In this document: piece after piece, positions 25,542 to 34,663 of the stretch
Layout of the letters: each line of letters starts with the position of its first letter
Numbering within the stretch: the first letter of the stretch is position 1
Source of the DNA: JAVSMW01 sp032027005
Lineage (GTDB): Bacteria; Bacillota; Thermincolia; Thermincolales; UBA2595
Assembly (NCBI GenBank): GCA_032027005.1
Contig: JAVSMW010000004.1
Location: 1 to 64,000 of the forward strand
Length of the DNA stretch: 64,000 nt
Direction: 5' to 3'
Program-made: the position numbers and the translations under genes
Notes under the pieces: model-generated
What the model was told of the DNA's origin: nothing
The model's input: only the letters and a program-made list of their open reading frames with translations
The model's database searches: none

Positions 25542-28500
25542 TTAAATGGCCGCGTCAATTTGGCTGAAAATCTCTTTATCGGTAAAGTGCTTCAGGTAAA
25601 TAGCTCCGGTGGGACACTTCACATTACAGAGGCCGTCACCTTTACAGATAACGGGGTTGACCACAGCCTTCTTGCCCCGCGGGGTCTGGCGAAACTCGAT
25701 GGCACCATAGGAACAGGCTTCCGCACAGGCACCACAACCCATACAATTTATCTCTTTGACTTCACAAACAGAGCCCGACGCTACTACGGTATCATGAGAG
25801 AGCAGAGTGATGGCCCGCCCGGCTGCGCCATAGGCCTGGCTGACTGTTTCTGAGATAAACTTGGGATAGTGGGCCAGCCCGCAGAGATATACTCCATCTA
25901 CACCAAACTCTACAGGCCTTAATTTGACGTGGGCTTCTTTGAAGAAACCGTCAGGACTCGCGGTTACCTTAAACTGCTGAATGGCATCCCGGGTCCCTTC
26001 ACCAGGAATGATGGCTGCCGCTAAAGCTATGTTATCAGCATCTATCTCCAGCCTGGCACCTAAAACAGGATCGGTCACTGTTACCCTGAGCACGGATTTG
26101 CCGCCCTCTTTTACGGCTTCTACCTCCGGTTTGTCTTCAGGTGTATATCTGATAAACTTAACTTCTTTACTTGCCGCTTCCCGGTAAAAATCTTCATTAT
26201 ATCCGTAGGTCCGGATATCTCTAAAGAGGATATAAATATCCATCTCCGGATTCTTTTCTTTTAGTTTCAGGGCATTCTTGACAGACTCACTGCAGCATAT
26301 CCGGCTGCAATAATTTCTGTCTTCATTTCTGCACCCTACGCATTGGATCATGACGAGGCTCTCGGAGTTCATCACCCCTTCGTCTTCGGCAACTATTTTT
26401 TCCTCCAGCTCCAGATGAGTCATGACCCGCTCATCTTGACCATACATATATTCATCCGGTGTCCATACTTCCGCACCTGTGGCCAGGACGGTGGCCCCAT
26501 GTTTTATCTCCATGGCCCGGCCCTGATACTTCACCTTGGTGACAAAATTCCCCACATAACCGGTAGCTTCCTCAACAGCCGCACCGGTATATACGTGAAC
26601 CAGAGGGTGACGGTATACTTGTTTGGTCAGGTCACGCAAATATTCCTGTACATCCATCCCATCCAGGGTGGAATGAACCCTGCGGGCCATGCCGCCCAGG
26701 TCTTTTTCCTTTTCCACCAGGTAAACATCATGTCCCTGGTTGGCTATGGACAGGGCACAGGTCATCCCGGCTATCCCGCCGCCTACCACTAAGGCTCTCT
26801 TGTCTACCGGCAGGTCAAATTCCTGTAATGGCTCCAAATGGATGGCCCGGGCCACAGACATCCGGATGATATCATAGGCCTTTAAGGTTGCCGCTTCCTT
26901 GTCTTTGGAGTGAACCCAGGAGTTATGCTCACGGATGTTGGCCATATCCAGATAATATTGGTTTAATCCTGCCTCCCGCAGGGTATCCCGGAACAGCATT
27001 TCCAGCGTTCGGGGGGAACAGGCGGCGATAATTACCCGGTTGAGGTCTTTTTCTTTGATCATATCAGTGATTTCTTTAGCCGAGTTGGTAGCACAGGAAA
27101 ACAGCTGTTCCTGAGCGTACACAACATGGGGTAAGCTCATACAATAATCCACTGTCGACGGTACATTTACCACACCACTGATATTGGCCCCACAGTGGCA
27201 CACAAAGACACCTATCCGGGGCTCTTCCTGGGATACATCCCGTTCCAGGGGATATACCCTCTCTTCGGCCAACTGCCCCCGCCTGTAGTCCAGGAGTTCT
27301 CCGCATTTGGCTCCGGCACCGCTGGCGGTAAATACTGACTCCGGAATGTCGGTGGGACCCTGGAAGGCTCCGCTGACAAAGACTCCTGGCCTGCTGGTTT
27401 CCAAAGGATTGGCGGAAACTGCTTTCCGGAAGCCGTGTTCATTTAGCTCGATGTCAAACTTGGCGGCCAGCTTTTGCGCCTCCACAGGAGGATTTAAGCC
27501 AACGGCTAAGACCACCATTTCGAATTCTTCTTCTATCACTCCATCTTCAGGGGTGGAGTATCTTATGGTCACATTCTTGGTCACCGGGTCTTCTTTGACT
27601 ATGGTCACATAGCTTCTGATAAACTGCACACCGGGCAGGTTTTCGGTCCTTTCGCGGAACCGTTCAAAGTCCTTCCCATAGGAACGAATATCATTATGGA
27701 ATATGGTACATTCTGCCTCGGCATCATGGTCTTTGGTCAAAATGACCTGTTTCTGGCTGTAGGTACAGCATACCGCTGAGCAATAGCTGTTGCCGCCGGG
27801 CAGTACCTGCCGGGAACCAACACAGGAAATCCAGGCTACCTTATGGGGATGCTTCTGGTCTGAATTCCGCAGTACCTCACCCTGGTATGGGCCCGTGGCA
27901 CAGAGCAGCCGCTCATAGTCCATACTGGTCACTACATTGGCAAATTCGCCGTAGCGGTATTCTGCCCTTACCTTGGGATCAAAGGGCTCTATTCCGGGAG
28001 ACAGAATGACCGCCCCGACATTGATTTCGATCTTCTGGGCCCGTTGATTAAAATCAATGGCCTCAGCTTTACATATGCCCTCACAAATGCCGCATTTCTT
28101 TTCTTTTAGATACAGACAGGTGTCATCTATATATGTGACAAGGGGAATTGCCTGGGCAAAGTAGATGTGAATGGCTTTATTCTTCGATATTTCCTGATTA
28201 AACTGATCAGGGTATTTGATGGGGCAGTAATCTACACAGGAACCACAACCGGTGCACAAACTCTCATCAATATATTTGGGTTTTTTAACCAGTGTGACAT
28301 TAAAGTTTCCTTCTTCACCTTCCACACTATGAACTTCTGTTTGGGTGAATATCTCTATATTTGGATGCCGGCCGACCTCGACCAGTTTGGGGGAAAGTAT
28401 TCACATGGAGCAGTCATTGGTGGGAAAGGTCTTGTCCAACTGGGCCATGTGGCCGCCAATGCTCGGTGCCTTCTCAATCATGTAAACCTTAAAACCGGCA

Positions 28501-28631
28501 GTGGCCAGGTCGAGAGAGGCCTGAATACCGCTGATGCCGCCGCCTACAACCATGACGTCACCAAATTTACTGTTTCCGGAACTCTTACAAAGCTGTTGAA
28601 TTTTTTCTTTTAGCAACAGTTCTTCTTCCAC
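25542..28631 (-). CDS. bamE: BamE/HdrA-like flavin-iron-sulfur subunit, selenoprotein
   Basis: A 1029-residue HdrA-type protein, longer than classical HdrA (about 650) because it has two FAD/pyridine-nucleotide-like halves. The N-terminal FAD motif is V-V-G-G-G-I-S-G-I-Q-A and a second is V-V-G-G-G-I-A-G-M-T near residue 570. Ferredoxin motifs lie near 105 (C-T-G-C-G-S-C) and at the C-terminus (C-M-G-C-G-A-C, then C-x7-C-x3-C-P). An in-frame UGA (28403-28401, residue 77) occurs in T-N-D-C-S-M-UGA-I-L-S-P, where HdrA has cysteine. HdrA proteins can bifurcate electrons; here it would feed the benzoyl-CoA reductase BamBC. Confidence 0.88.
28368..28403 (-). promoter_or_regulatory. Sec UGA codon and SECIS-like hairpin in bamE
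   Basis: Fifteen bases after the UGA the RNA contains CUGGUC-GAGGUC-GGCCGG (28385-28368). The two outer six-base blocks pair throughout (two G-U pairs) and leave a GGU-containing loop, as expected for a bacterial SECIS. Confidence 0.62.
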
Positions 28632-28699
28632 TTTATATCACCTCTTCAGGTTTTACATGCCCGCACTGTCTGGTACAGCCGGGTTAGCCGTACTTATTT

Positions 28700-29512
28700 T
28701 TATGAGCAACCCAGTCGCTCCGGGTAGGAATAAACCAACAGCCGGCCGCCTTTGGCGTGGCCAATCAGAGTAATTCCCAAATCACGAGCAAGTGAAACAG
28801 ATCTCGCTGTCGGCGAGTGCCGCGAAACAACGATGGGCACCTGCATCTTAGCCGCCTTCAGGAGCATTTCCGACGAAACCCGGCCGGTACTGAGCAGCAG
28901 TTTGTCTCTGGTGGACACTCCCCTCCCCAGACATTCACCGGTTATTTTGTCTAAGGTATTGTGTCGTCCAATGTCCTCAGCCACTACCAGCAGGTTTTCG
29001 GTATCAGCCAGAGCCGAAGTATGCACGCCGCCGCTAAGCTTATATAACTCCATCTGCTCCAGAAGCTGCTGCATTAAGGCCAACACTGCCTTTGGTGCTA
29101 CAACCAGATTCGACTCGACATTTTGTCCGTCGGTCTTGAAAACAGCACCGCCACCGCACCCAGGAGTGAGCGTCCGCTTCGTTGGCAATATAAACTCGGA
29201 GTTCGCCAGCCTTACATCAGCCACCGATTCTTCTGGACACACCCGCATTAATAATACATCATCGATGCTGGAGATAAACCCCTCTCCATACATGAACCCC
29301 AGGATAAGGTAATTCAACTTGCTGGGAGTGCATATAATACTCAGCAGTTCCTGCTGGTTTATATACAGGGTGATTTGCAGCTCACTGGGCAGGTGAACAG
29401 TTGTACCGGTCCAGCCATCATCGGAAAAGCGATGGCATTCTACGTCCACAGCCACACTTGGTACTTCATGATGTTCGTCAGCTGCTTCTTCAACTTTTTG
29501 CTTATCTGTCAT
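28700..29512 (-). CDS. fdhD: FdhD-type sulfurtransferase for Mo/W-enzyme maturation
   Basis: 270 residues with FdhD landmarks (C-T-P-S-K-L-N-Y-L-I-L-G-F-M-Y-G-E-G-F-I near the N-terminus, T-P-G-C-G-G-G, and D-I-G-R-H-N-T-L-D-K). FdhD carries sulfur to the bis-molybdopterin cofactor of formate dehydrogenase-type enzymes. Only a single cysteine is visible in the loop where the Escherichia coli protein has a C-x-x-C pair. The gene starts directly at the bamD stop and sits inside the bam operon, which suggests it matures the tungsten enzyme BamB or the molybdopterin oxidoreductase at 36653-39229. Confidence 0.9.
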   Translation of the reverse strand: MTDKQKVEEAADEHHEVPSVAVDVECHRFSDDGWTGTTVHLPSELQITLYINQQELLSIICTPSKLNYLILGFMYGEGFISSIDDVLLMRVCPEESVADVRLANSEFILPTKRTLTPGCGGGAVFKTDGQNVESNLVVAPKAVLALMQQLLEQMELYKLSGGVHTSALADTENLLVVAEDIGRHNTLDKITGECLGRGVSTRDKLLLSTGRVSSEMLLKAAKMQVPIVVSRHSPTARSVSLARDLGITLIGHAKGGRLLVYSYPERLGCS

Positions 29513-30303
29513 CTATATCACTTCCTGCAGGATCTCCGTAATGTCTTTAACCTGTATTTTATCCTCAAAATTCATAACTAATCTGCTGTCCTCAAAGGCA
29601 GTGATGCAGTACGGGCAGGAAGTTACCAGGATCTCGGCCCCGACCTCTGTAGCTTGTTCCAGGCGAATGTTGGAGAACCGCTCATTCTTTGGAGTTTCTG
29701 CCCAAACCCGGCCTCCGCCCATGCCGCAGCATAAGCTTTCTTCCCTAGATTCAGACATTTCATTAAATTCCAAACCTGGTATCTTCTTTAAAATTTCCCG
29801 TGGCTCGTCAAATATACCATTATGCCGGCCCAGGTAGCAGGGGTCATGATAGGTTATCTTCTTTTCATACTCCCTGCTGACGGTAAGCCGTCCCTCTCTA
29901 ATGAGCTGGGCCAGGAACTGGGTGATATGAACCACTTCAAAATTTACACTGAATTCAGGATACTCGTTCTTAAAGGTATGGTAACAATGAGGTGAANGGC
30001 GGGAAATACACCATAACCTGTGGCCATTCTTCTCAGGCCGACCATGTTTTGAATCTGTTTAACATCCCGGGGGCACTTCTGGGGGCATTTACCACAGGTT
30101 GTACAGCGCCAGATCTCTTCATTTTCGATTTCGGTAAGGCCAAAGGTGGCTTCCCGGATCAGTTTGCGCATACTGAACCTTCTGACTCTGTTCCAGGGAC
30201 ATACGGTATCGCATTTTCCGCATTGATAACAGAATTTAACGGCATCGGCCCCGTTCTGTTTTATTTCTTCTATGACCTCTTTGAAGGGTGTTACTGTCTC
30301 CAC
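29513..30303 (-). CDS. bamD: BamD/HdrBC-like Fe-S subunit, central part missing at an n
   Basis: The N-terminal piece has two [4Fe-4S] motifs (C-Y-Q-C-G-K-C-D-T-V-C-P and C-T-T-C-G-K-C-P-Q-K-C-P) as in HdrC. The C-terminal piece carries the CCG-domain motif C-C-G-M-G-G-G-R-V-W of HdrB-like proteins. The two lie in different frames around the undefined base at 29997. Reading the second frame back to the n gives S-P-H-C-Y-H-T-F, a standard HdrB-like motif, so the join drops roughly 130 residues rather than one base. BamD links BamE to BamC in class II benzoyl-CoA reductases. Confidence 0.85.
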
Positions 30304-30330
30304 TAAACCCTCCCCTTCCTCTTTTGATTA

Positions 30331-30435
30331 GCCGCGGATGAACGCGGATGAACACGGATAAATAGTGGCTAATGGATAGTTAGCAGTTAGCAGACACCGG
30401 TTACTGATTACTGATTACTGATTACTGATTACTGA
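30331..30435. repeat. CCGCGGATNAACGCGGAT element and 7-bp tandem repeat
   Basis: Between bamD and bamC lies GCCGCGGATGAACGCGGATG followed by AACACGGATA, an intergenic element that recurs at 59784-59803. After it, TTACTGA is repeated five times without interruption (30401-30435). I see no ORF in this 166-base stretch. Confidence 0.8.
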
Positions 30436-30469
30436 TCACCGAATGCTGATCACTCTCCACTCTCCACTC

Positions 30470-31015
30470 TTATTGGCCTTTTTGGTTCATCCGGGCAATG
30501 GATTCGATCAGCTTCTGCATGCCATATCTGTCTACCATTGATTTTAAACCTGTTTCCATTTCACTTAGCTTGACCTGTTCTTCTTCGACTTCTTCTTCAT
30601 ATTCTTCATAGGTCAGGGCTTCAGCCAGGCACCACTGAACACACATTGGTTTTTCCAGCGCTGGATCGTCTTCACACATATCGCATCTTAACGGCAAACC
30701 GGAATCGGGCTCTTTAAACAGATCCCGGCATGGACAGGAAGCTCCACAGAAGCTGCATTCGCTGTATTCCTTGCCGTTAATTGTATAAACATTTCTGCCA
30801 TCACACTCGGATTTAGTATATTCGGCGGCCCGTATCGGTACAAACTCATCATTCAGCGGATCGATAACCATCCTGATCCGAGCCCTGGCCGGATTGATGC
30901 TGCTGTATTTCGGAATCGCGTGAAATGAGGCGCAGGCAACTTCACACGCCCTGCAGCCATTGCACTTATCGAGATCAACTTTGATTACTTTGACTTTTTT
31001 CTTAATTTTGCTCAT
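30470..31015 (-). CDS. bamC: BamC-type ferredoxin subunit
   Basis: About 181 residues with several cysteine motifs: C-N-G-C-R-A-C-E-V-A-C, C-S-F-C-G-A-S-C-P-C and C-D-M-C...C-V-Q-W-C. Three [4Fe-4S] clusters are likely. The C-terminal part is acidic and glutamate-rich. In class II benzoyl-CoA reductase BamC passes electrons to the tungsten subunit BamB. ATG 31015 follows AGAGAGGGATTTACA and overlaps the bamB stop by 13 bases, so the two are translationally coupled. A BamC-like partner for the BamB paralog at 11680 is not present. Confidence 0.88.
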   Translation of the reverse strand: MSKIKKKVKVIKVDLDKCNGCRACEVACASFHAIPKYSSINPARARIRMVIDPLNDEFVPIRAAEYTKSECDGRNVYTINGKEYSECSFCGASCPCRDLFKEPDSGLPLRCDMCEDDPALEKPMCVQWCLAEALTYEEYEEEVEEEQVKLSEMETGLKSMVDRYGMQKLIESIARMNQKGQ

Positions 31016-32966
31016 TGTAAATCCCTCTCTGTTCCAAGTCTTCACCAACATAATCCATATCCATATCTTTTAATAACTCTCTGGTAGGCACCCCGTTATT
31101 ATTAAACCCTCTAAATTTGTAGTACTCATCCAAAAGCTGTTTTTCAAGCTCGGGGAATCTTTTCTTCCAATGGTTCTCCGGCGGATTATCATCGGCTCTT
31201 CGCACTCCTCTTCTGACATTTATGGCTCTCACCAAAGTCCGGTTCCTCCTGGCGATTTTCGTCAGTCCGTCTTCGTCCAAATCCATTCCGGTTGCAGCTG
31301 AGATGAGTTTCGGATAGTTGTGGATATGGTAAGGAGGCTTTAGCGGGAAAGAAGATAAACCAGCACACACCCCAAGGGAATCATCAAGGTAGTGCATCCG
31401 TTCCATCCAGTCAACAATTTCACAGCAAGCCTCTATCCCTGGGTAGAAAGGCATGGAGTATTCGCCGCGGAATTCCCACTTTTTAAAATATTCTTTAAAT
31501 TTTTCATCAGGAACCTGAATCCAGTCTTTACAAAACTCTTCTCTCTCCTCCATTGTAGGAAAAGGTGACTGTGGGAACTGTCCTTCAATTTGAGTAATGT
31601 TGAGTTTTTCGCCGGTAGAATACATCAGGTAATAAATAGGGTTTAGCATACCAAGTTTTAAGGGAACCTGTTCGTGTTTCTTAATGTTATTATGGGCATA
31701 GGCTTCTGCACCTTTGCCAATTTCTTTGGCCGCCCAGTAAGTACCATTGGCCAGGATATCTCCGATCCCTTCCCGCCGTACAATTCTCTCCAGGAGCCAG
31801 TAGAATTTCCCTTCGTTATCAGAAGGCATTCCCTCGAAATCTTTGTCAGTCAGAATACCTGCTTCCAAAAGTTCTAAGGCGAAGGCCATAACCTGAGGGG
31901 CTGAGAATCCATCTATCCCATACTCAGTTGCCCGTTGAGCGATTCTAAAGCCAAACTCCAGATCTCCATAGGCTGCCATTGTGTAAGTAAGCTTTGAAAA
32001 GCATTTCATCATGTAAGTGGACATTTCCGGCAGGGAAATGACGGCCCCGCATTTCATCGGGCAGTTATAACAGCTAATTAAGCGTTTGCGCGCTTTTTCC
32101 TGGGTTCCCGTCCACAACGCTTCAATTTCAGGGGTCCAATATTCTTTTTTACGTTCCCGGGCATTTCCCCACATGAAGTTTTCAGTGTGCCATTTCTCGT
32201 CTGTATGTCTCATTTCCTGGGGCGATCCCAGAGTTTGCAGAATGGCCATGACCTGCTTGATGGGATTTGCTTCCCGGAATTTTATATATTCCAGCACTTC
32301 ATTACAAAGCCCCATCAGTTCTGCCGGACGAGCAACATTGACATCTTTTGTGCCGCGCACAACGATGGCCTTTAGCCCTTTGTCTCCCATTACACCACCC
32401 AGTCCCAGCCGGCTGGCACTGGATCTGCCGTGCTCAATGGAAGCAAAGAAGACCCTGTTTTCGCCGGCCAGGCCTATAGCAGCCACCTGAGCCTTTGGTT
32501 CTTTCAGCTCTTCCTTGATCAGCTCAGCTGTCTCTATCGCACCCTTACCTGCCAGATGAGAAGCATCACGGATTTCCACTTGATCGTTGTGAATCCACAA
32601 ATAAACAAGATTAGGAGACTTGCCGCGAAATATCACTTTGTCATAACCGGCATACCTCAACTCCGGGGCAAAAAAACCACCCATCATGGAATAACCCAGT
32701 AAATTAGTCTGGGGTGAAATAGTTGTTACAATCGTACGGTTAGCACCAGGTGCCGGCGTACCGGCAAAAAGACCGGTGCTGAATATCAACAAATTATCAG
32801 GAGAAAATGGCTCAACTTCAGGCCCAACCCTATCCCACATTATTTTGGCATTGGTGCCTAACCCCCCAAGGTGAAGCTCGGTCGCCCTGGGGTCAGACTC
32901 GACCCGTTCAATGTTTCCCCGGGATAAATCAACTTCCAAATTATACCCTGTCTCTGAGTATCTCAT
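31002..32966 (-). CDS. bamB: class II benzoyl-CoA reductase tungsten subunit
   Basis: 654 residues, an aldehyde:ferredoxin-oxidoreductase-family protein that agrees over its whole length with what I recall of BamB, including S-P-Q-E-M...D-E-K-W-H-T-E-N-F. Residues that line the tungsten site in the characterised BamB are present: E251, H260 and the metal ligand C322; the histidine at 255 there is at 254 here. A C-Y-N-C-P-M-K-C motif (about 299-306) fits the [4Fe-4S] cluster. It reduces benzoyl-CoA to the cyclohexadienoyl-CoA without ATP. It heads the bamBCD-fdhD-bamEF operon behind AGAGGGGATGAAAA. Confidence 0.93.
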   Translation of the reverse strand: MRYSETGYNLEVDLSRGNIERVESDPRATELHLGGLGTNAKIMWDRVGPEVEPFSPDNLLIFSTGLFAGTPAPGANRTIVTTISPQTNLLGYSMMGGFFAPELRYAGYDKVIFRGKSPNLVYLWIHNDQVEIRDASHLAGKGAIETAELIKEELKEPKAQVAAIGLAGENRVFFASIEHGRSSASRLGLGGVMGDKGLKAIVVRGTKDVNVARPAELMGLCNEVLEYIKFREANPIKQVMAILQTLGSPQEMRHTDEKWHTENFMWGNARERKKEYWTPEIEALWTGTQEKARKRLISCYNCPMKCGAVISLPEMSTYMMKCFSKLTYTMAAYGDLEFGFRIAQRATEYGIDGFSAPQVMAFALELLEAGILTDKDFEGMPSDNEGKFYWLLERIVRREGIGDILANGTYWAAKEIGKGAEAYAHNNIKKHEQVPLKLGMLNPIYYLMYSTGEKLNITQIEGQFPQSPFPTMEEREEFCKDWIQVPDEKFKEYFKKWEFRGEYSMPFYPGIEACCEIVDWMERMHYLDDSLGVCAGLSSFPLKPPYHIHNYPKLISAATGMDLDEDGLTKIARRNRTLVRAINVRRGVRRADDNPPENHWKKRFPELEKQLLDEYYKFRGFNNNGVPTRELLKDMDMDYVGEDLEQRGIYNEQN

Positions 32967-33284
32967 TTTTCATCCCCTCTGGTATGTTTTTTCTCTGAAC
33001 AGCCAGCGAGACCCTACTGTTCACAGTTCTACTGATGGCTTTACTTAAGTAGATTGTACAATAGAAATGAATGGCTATTCATTACCTTTTTGCTCAATTG
33101 CCGTAATTCGCCCCCGAACGGTCGTATATCGAATTAAACGGTTAATTTTAATCACCATCTTGCATCAAGGTTGTTGATTACCATTCACCCCAATATTAAA
33201 CTATTAACTCGCGTTTTACGCCGTTAACCTTGCCGATTATTGTACTGTCTTCGGCAATTTTACATCATTTTTCGATATAATTGT
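32967..33284. other. regulatory region upstream of bamB
   Basis: No ORF. Small palindromes occur at 33053-33062 (ATTGTACAAT) and 33068-33083 (ATGAATGG/CTATTCAT). A GG-N10-GC pair exists on the minus strand near 33109-33120 but its flanks do not fit sigma-54. The promoter of the bam operon must lie here; I cannot define it. Confidence 0.4.
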
Positions 33285-33312
33285 ATAAAAAATCCGGCTA
33301 TAAACCGGATTT
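33285..33312 (-). terminator. intrinsic terminator after the polyferredoxin gene and repeat
   Basis: AAATCCGG (33290-33297) pairs with CCGGATTT (33305-33312), followed on the minus strand by a T-run. It ends minus-strand transcription coming from 34576. Confidence 0.75.
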
Positions 33313-33352
33313 CGTTTTAAAAAGAGGGCAAGTTTTTTTATCCTATCGTAAG

Positions 33353-33525
33353 ACTCCCACTTCTATAAGTGGGAGTGGTTCCCCGTACTCCGCTTCGGTG
33401 GGGGTTGACTCCCCCACCGAAGTCTCGATGTTCANCACTTCTATAAGTGGGAGTGGTTCCCCGTACTCCGCTTCGGTGGGGGTTGACTCCCCCACCGAAG
33501 TCTCGATGTTCAACTTTAGTTGAAC
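33353..33525. repeat. two 77-bp identical copies of a palindromic element around an n
   Basis: The 77 bases at 33358-33434 recur exactly at 33436-33512, separated by one n. Each copy holds a 12-bp perfect stem (CTTCGGTGGGGG/CCCCCACCGAAG). The left edge adds ACTCCCACTT-ctat-AAGTGGGAGT and the right edge GTTCAAC-ttta-GTTGAAC. The hairpins resemble ends of IS200/IS605-type elements or MITEs. A 77-base exact duplication at an n fits an unresolved assembly k-mer overlap, so the true copy number is unknown. Confidence 0.7.
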
Positions 33526-33535
33526 GAGTTCACTT

Positions 33536-34576
33536 CTATGCGCTCTGTGCACCCTGCAGGCAGAGGTCAAAGTTTTGTTCCAACTGCTTATTCTTCACTG
33601 AGCATGCCGGACAAGTATCTCCATGGCCATGAAAATAGGCTCCGCATTTGACACAGCGGCTGCCTTTAAAATCTATGCTCACCCTTTCCTTAAACAATTC
33701 AGCAGGAGTAAGAAAGTCTTCGAACCTAAGTGCTTTTTCCGGACAGGTCGCGATACATAAGCCGCAATTCATACAACCTTTTGCCTGCCAGGTGAGGTTA
33801 AACTCATCACCCCGGTAAGCTTGGTTCGGACATACCCTGATACAGCCCCCGCATCCTGTACAGGATGGCAGGATATTGATCCTCCGGACAAAGGTTTTCT
33901 CCGCCAAATCATGGGCAAGGTTCTTCATGCCTTGGAGCAGGCTTTGTCTCCGCTTGGGTAAATAGGTTTTACTTGCTTTTTCTGCAAAGGGGAGAACATT
34001 GGCCACTGCGGTAACTGTTTTCTGTCTGAACCACTGAAAAAATGCCCGTCTGCTGACCCCGCTATTTTGACTGTCAGTCTCAGTTAAGACTATCCGATTA
34101 TCGGTTGTAAGCATTTCCTGAGCACGTTTCAGACTACTCAGAAAGATCTTGGAACAGCTGGCAAAACTGCAGTTATGACAGTGTGCGGTATTGAACATCA
34201 CGCGTTTTTTATTTCCCAACAAATAAAGTATTTCACCCTCGGTCAGAAGTGCATAACAGTTGATATTAAAATCTCTGCGGTTGGCATCGTTAAGTGTACA
34301 ACCGATGCTAATCTCATCACTTTGTAACGAACTAAATTCTTTTAAATAGGCGAAGTCAGCTACTGAAAAAGCCTCACTGGGGCAAACAGCCCGGCAGGCC
34401 CCACAGTTTTTACAATTCAGCTCATCAAAAGATATTTCCCCATTTTCTAAGCTAATTGCCTTTGTGGGACAAACCGGCAGACAATTATCACATTTTATAT
34501 TGCAGTTACGGCTGTTCATACACCGCTCCCCGGCAAAAGTAATTTTTTCACTTAATAATGCTGATAACTCTGTCAT
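33536..34576 (-). CDS. polyferredoxin with several [4Fe-4S] motifs
   Basis: About 346 residues with four recognisable ferredoxin motifs: C-D-N-C-L-P-V-C-P and C-K-N-C-G-A-C-R-A-V-C-P at the N-terminus, C-T-G-C-G-G-C-I-R-V-C-P and C-M-N-C-G-L-C-I-A-T-C-P near the C-terminus. It ends in a small C-V-K-C-G...C-P-A-C zinc-ribbon-like motif. The middle carries C-H-N-C-S-F-A-S-C-S-K and an R-R-A-F-F-Q-W-F-R segment. I recognise no named family. ATG 34576 follows GGGGGAATAGCT. Its place after the NrfD gene suggests electron transfer or maturation for the molybdopterin oxidoreductase. Confidence 0.78.
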   Translation of the reverse strand: MTELSALLSEKITFAGERCMNSRNCNIKCDNCLPVCPTKAISLENGEISFDELNCKNCGACRAVCPSEAFSVADFAYLKEFSSLQSDEISIGCTLNDANRRDFNINCYALLTEGEILYLLGNKKRVMFNTAHCHNCSFASCSKIFLSSLKRAQEMLTTDNRIVLTETDSQNSGVSRRAFFQWFRQKTVTAVANVLPFAEKASKTYLPKRRQSLLQGMKNLAHDLAEKTFVRRINILPSCTGCGGCIRVCPNQAYRGDEFNLTWQAKGCMNCGLCIATCPEKALRFEDFLTPAELFKERVSIDFKGSRCVKCGAYFHGHGDTCPACSVKNKQLEQNFDLCLQGAQSA

Positions 34577-34598
34577 AGCTATTCCCCCCAAGTCCAAA

Positions 34599-34626
34599 AG
34601 AAGTGAGAAGCATACCTCTCACTTCT
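34599..34626 (-). terminator. hairpin between nrfD-like and polyferredoxin genes
   Basis: AGAAGTGAGA and TCTCACTTCT form a perfect 10-bp stem with an 8-base loop followed by TTT on the minus strand. It may attenuate read-through into the polyferredoxin gene. Confidence 0.6.
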
Positions 34627-34663
34627 GACCGAATTTCAATTTTAGTTCACTTGAACTTCCCCG

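Noticed and set aside
28401..28403. Splitting of HdrA into two genes at the UGA
   Set aside because: The peptide on each side is continuous with the HdrA consensus and the UGA is at a cysteine position; selenocysteine is the simpler reading.
28752..29312. 186-codon plus-strand ORF inside fdhD
   Set aside because: Opposite-strand shadow of a gene with clear FdhD motifs.
30401..30435. CRISPR-like direct repeats
   Set aside because: The unit is seven bases with no spacers; it is a simple tandem repeat.
33100..33122. Sigma-54 promoter upstream of bamB
   Set aside because: GG-N10-GC is present but the flanking -24 and -12 bases do not fit the consensus.
33353..33525. CRISPR array
   Set aside because: Only two copies, no spacers, and the repeats are separated by an n.
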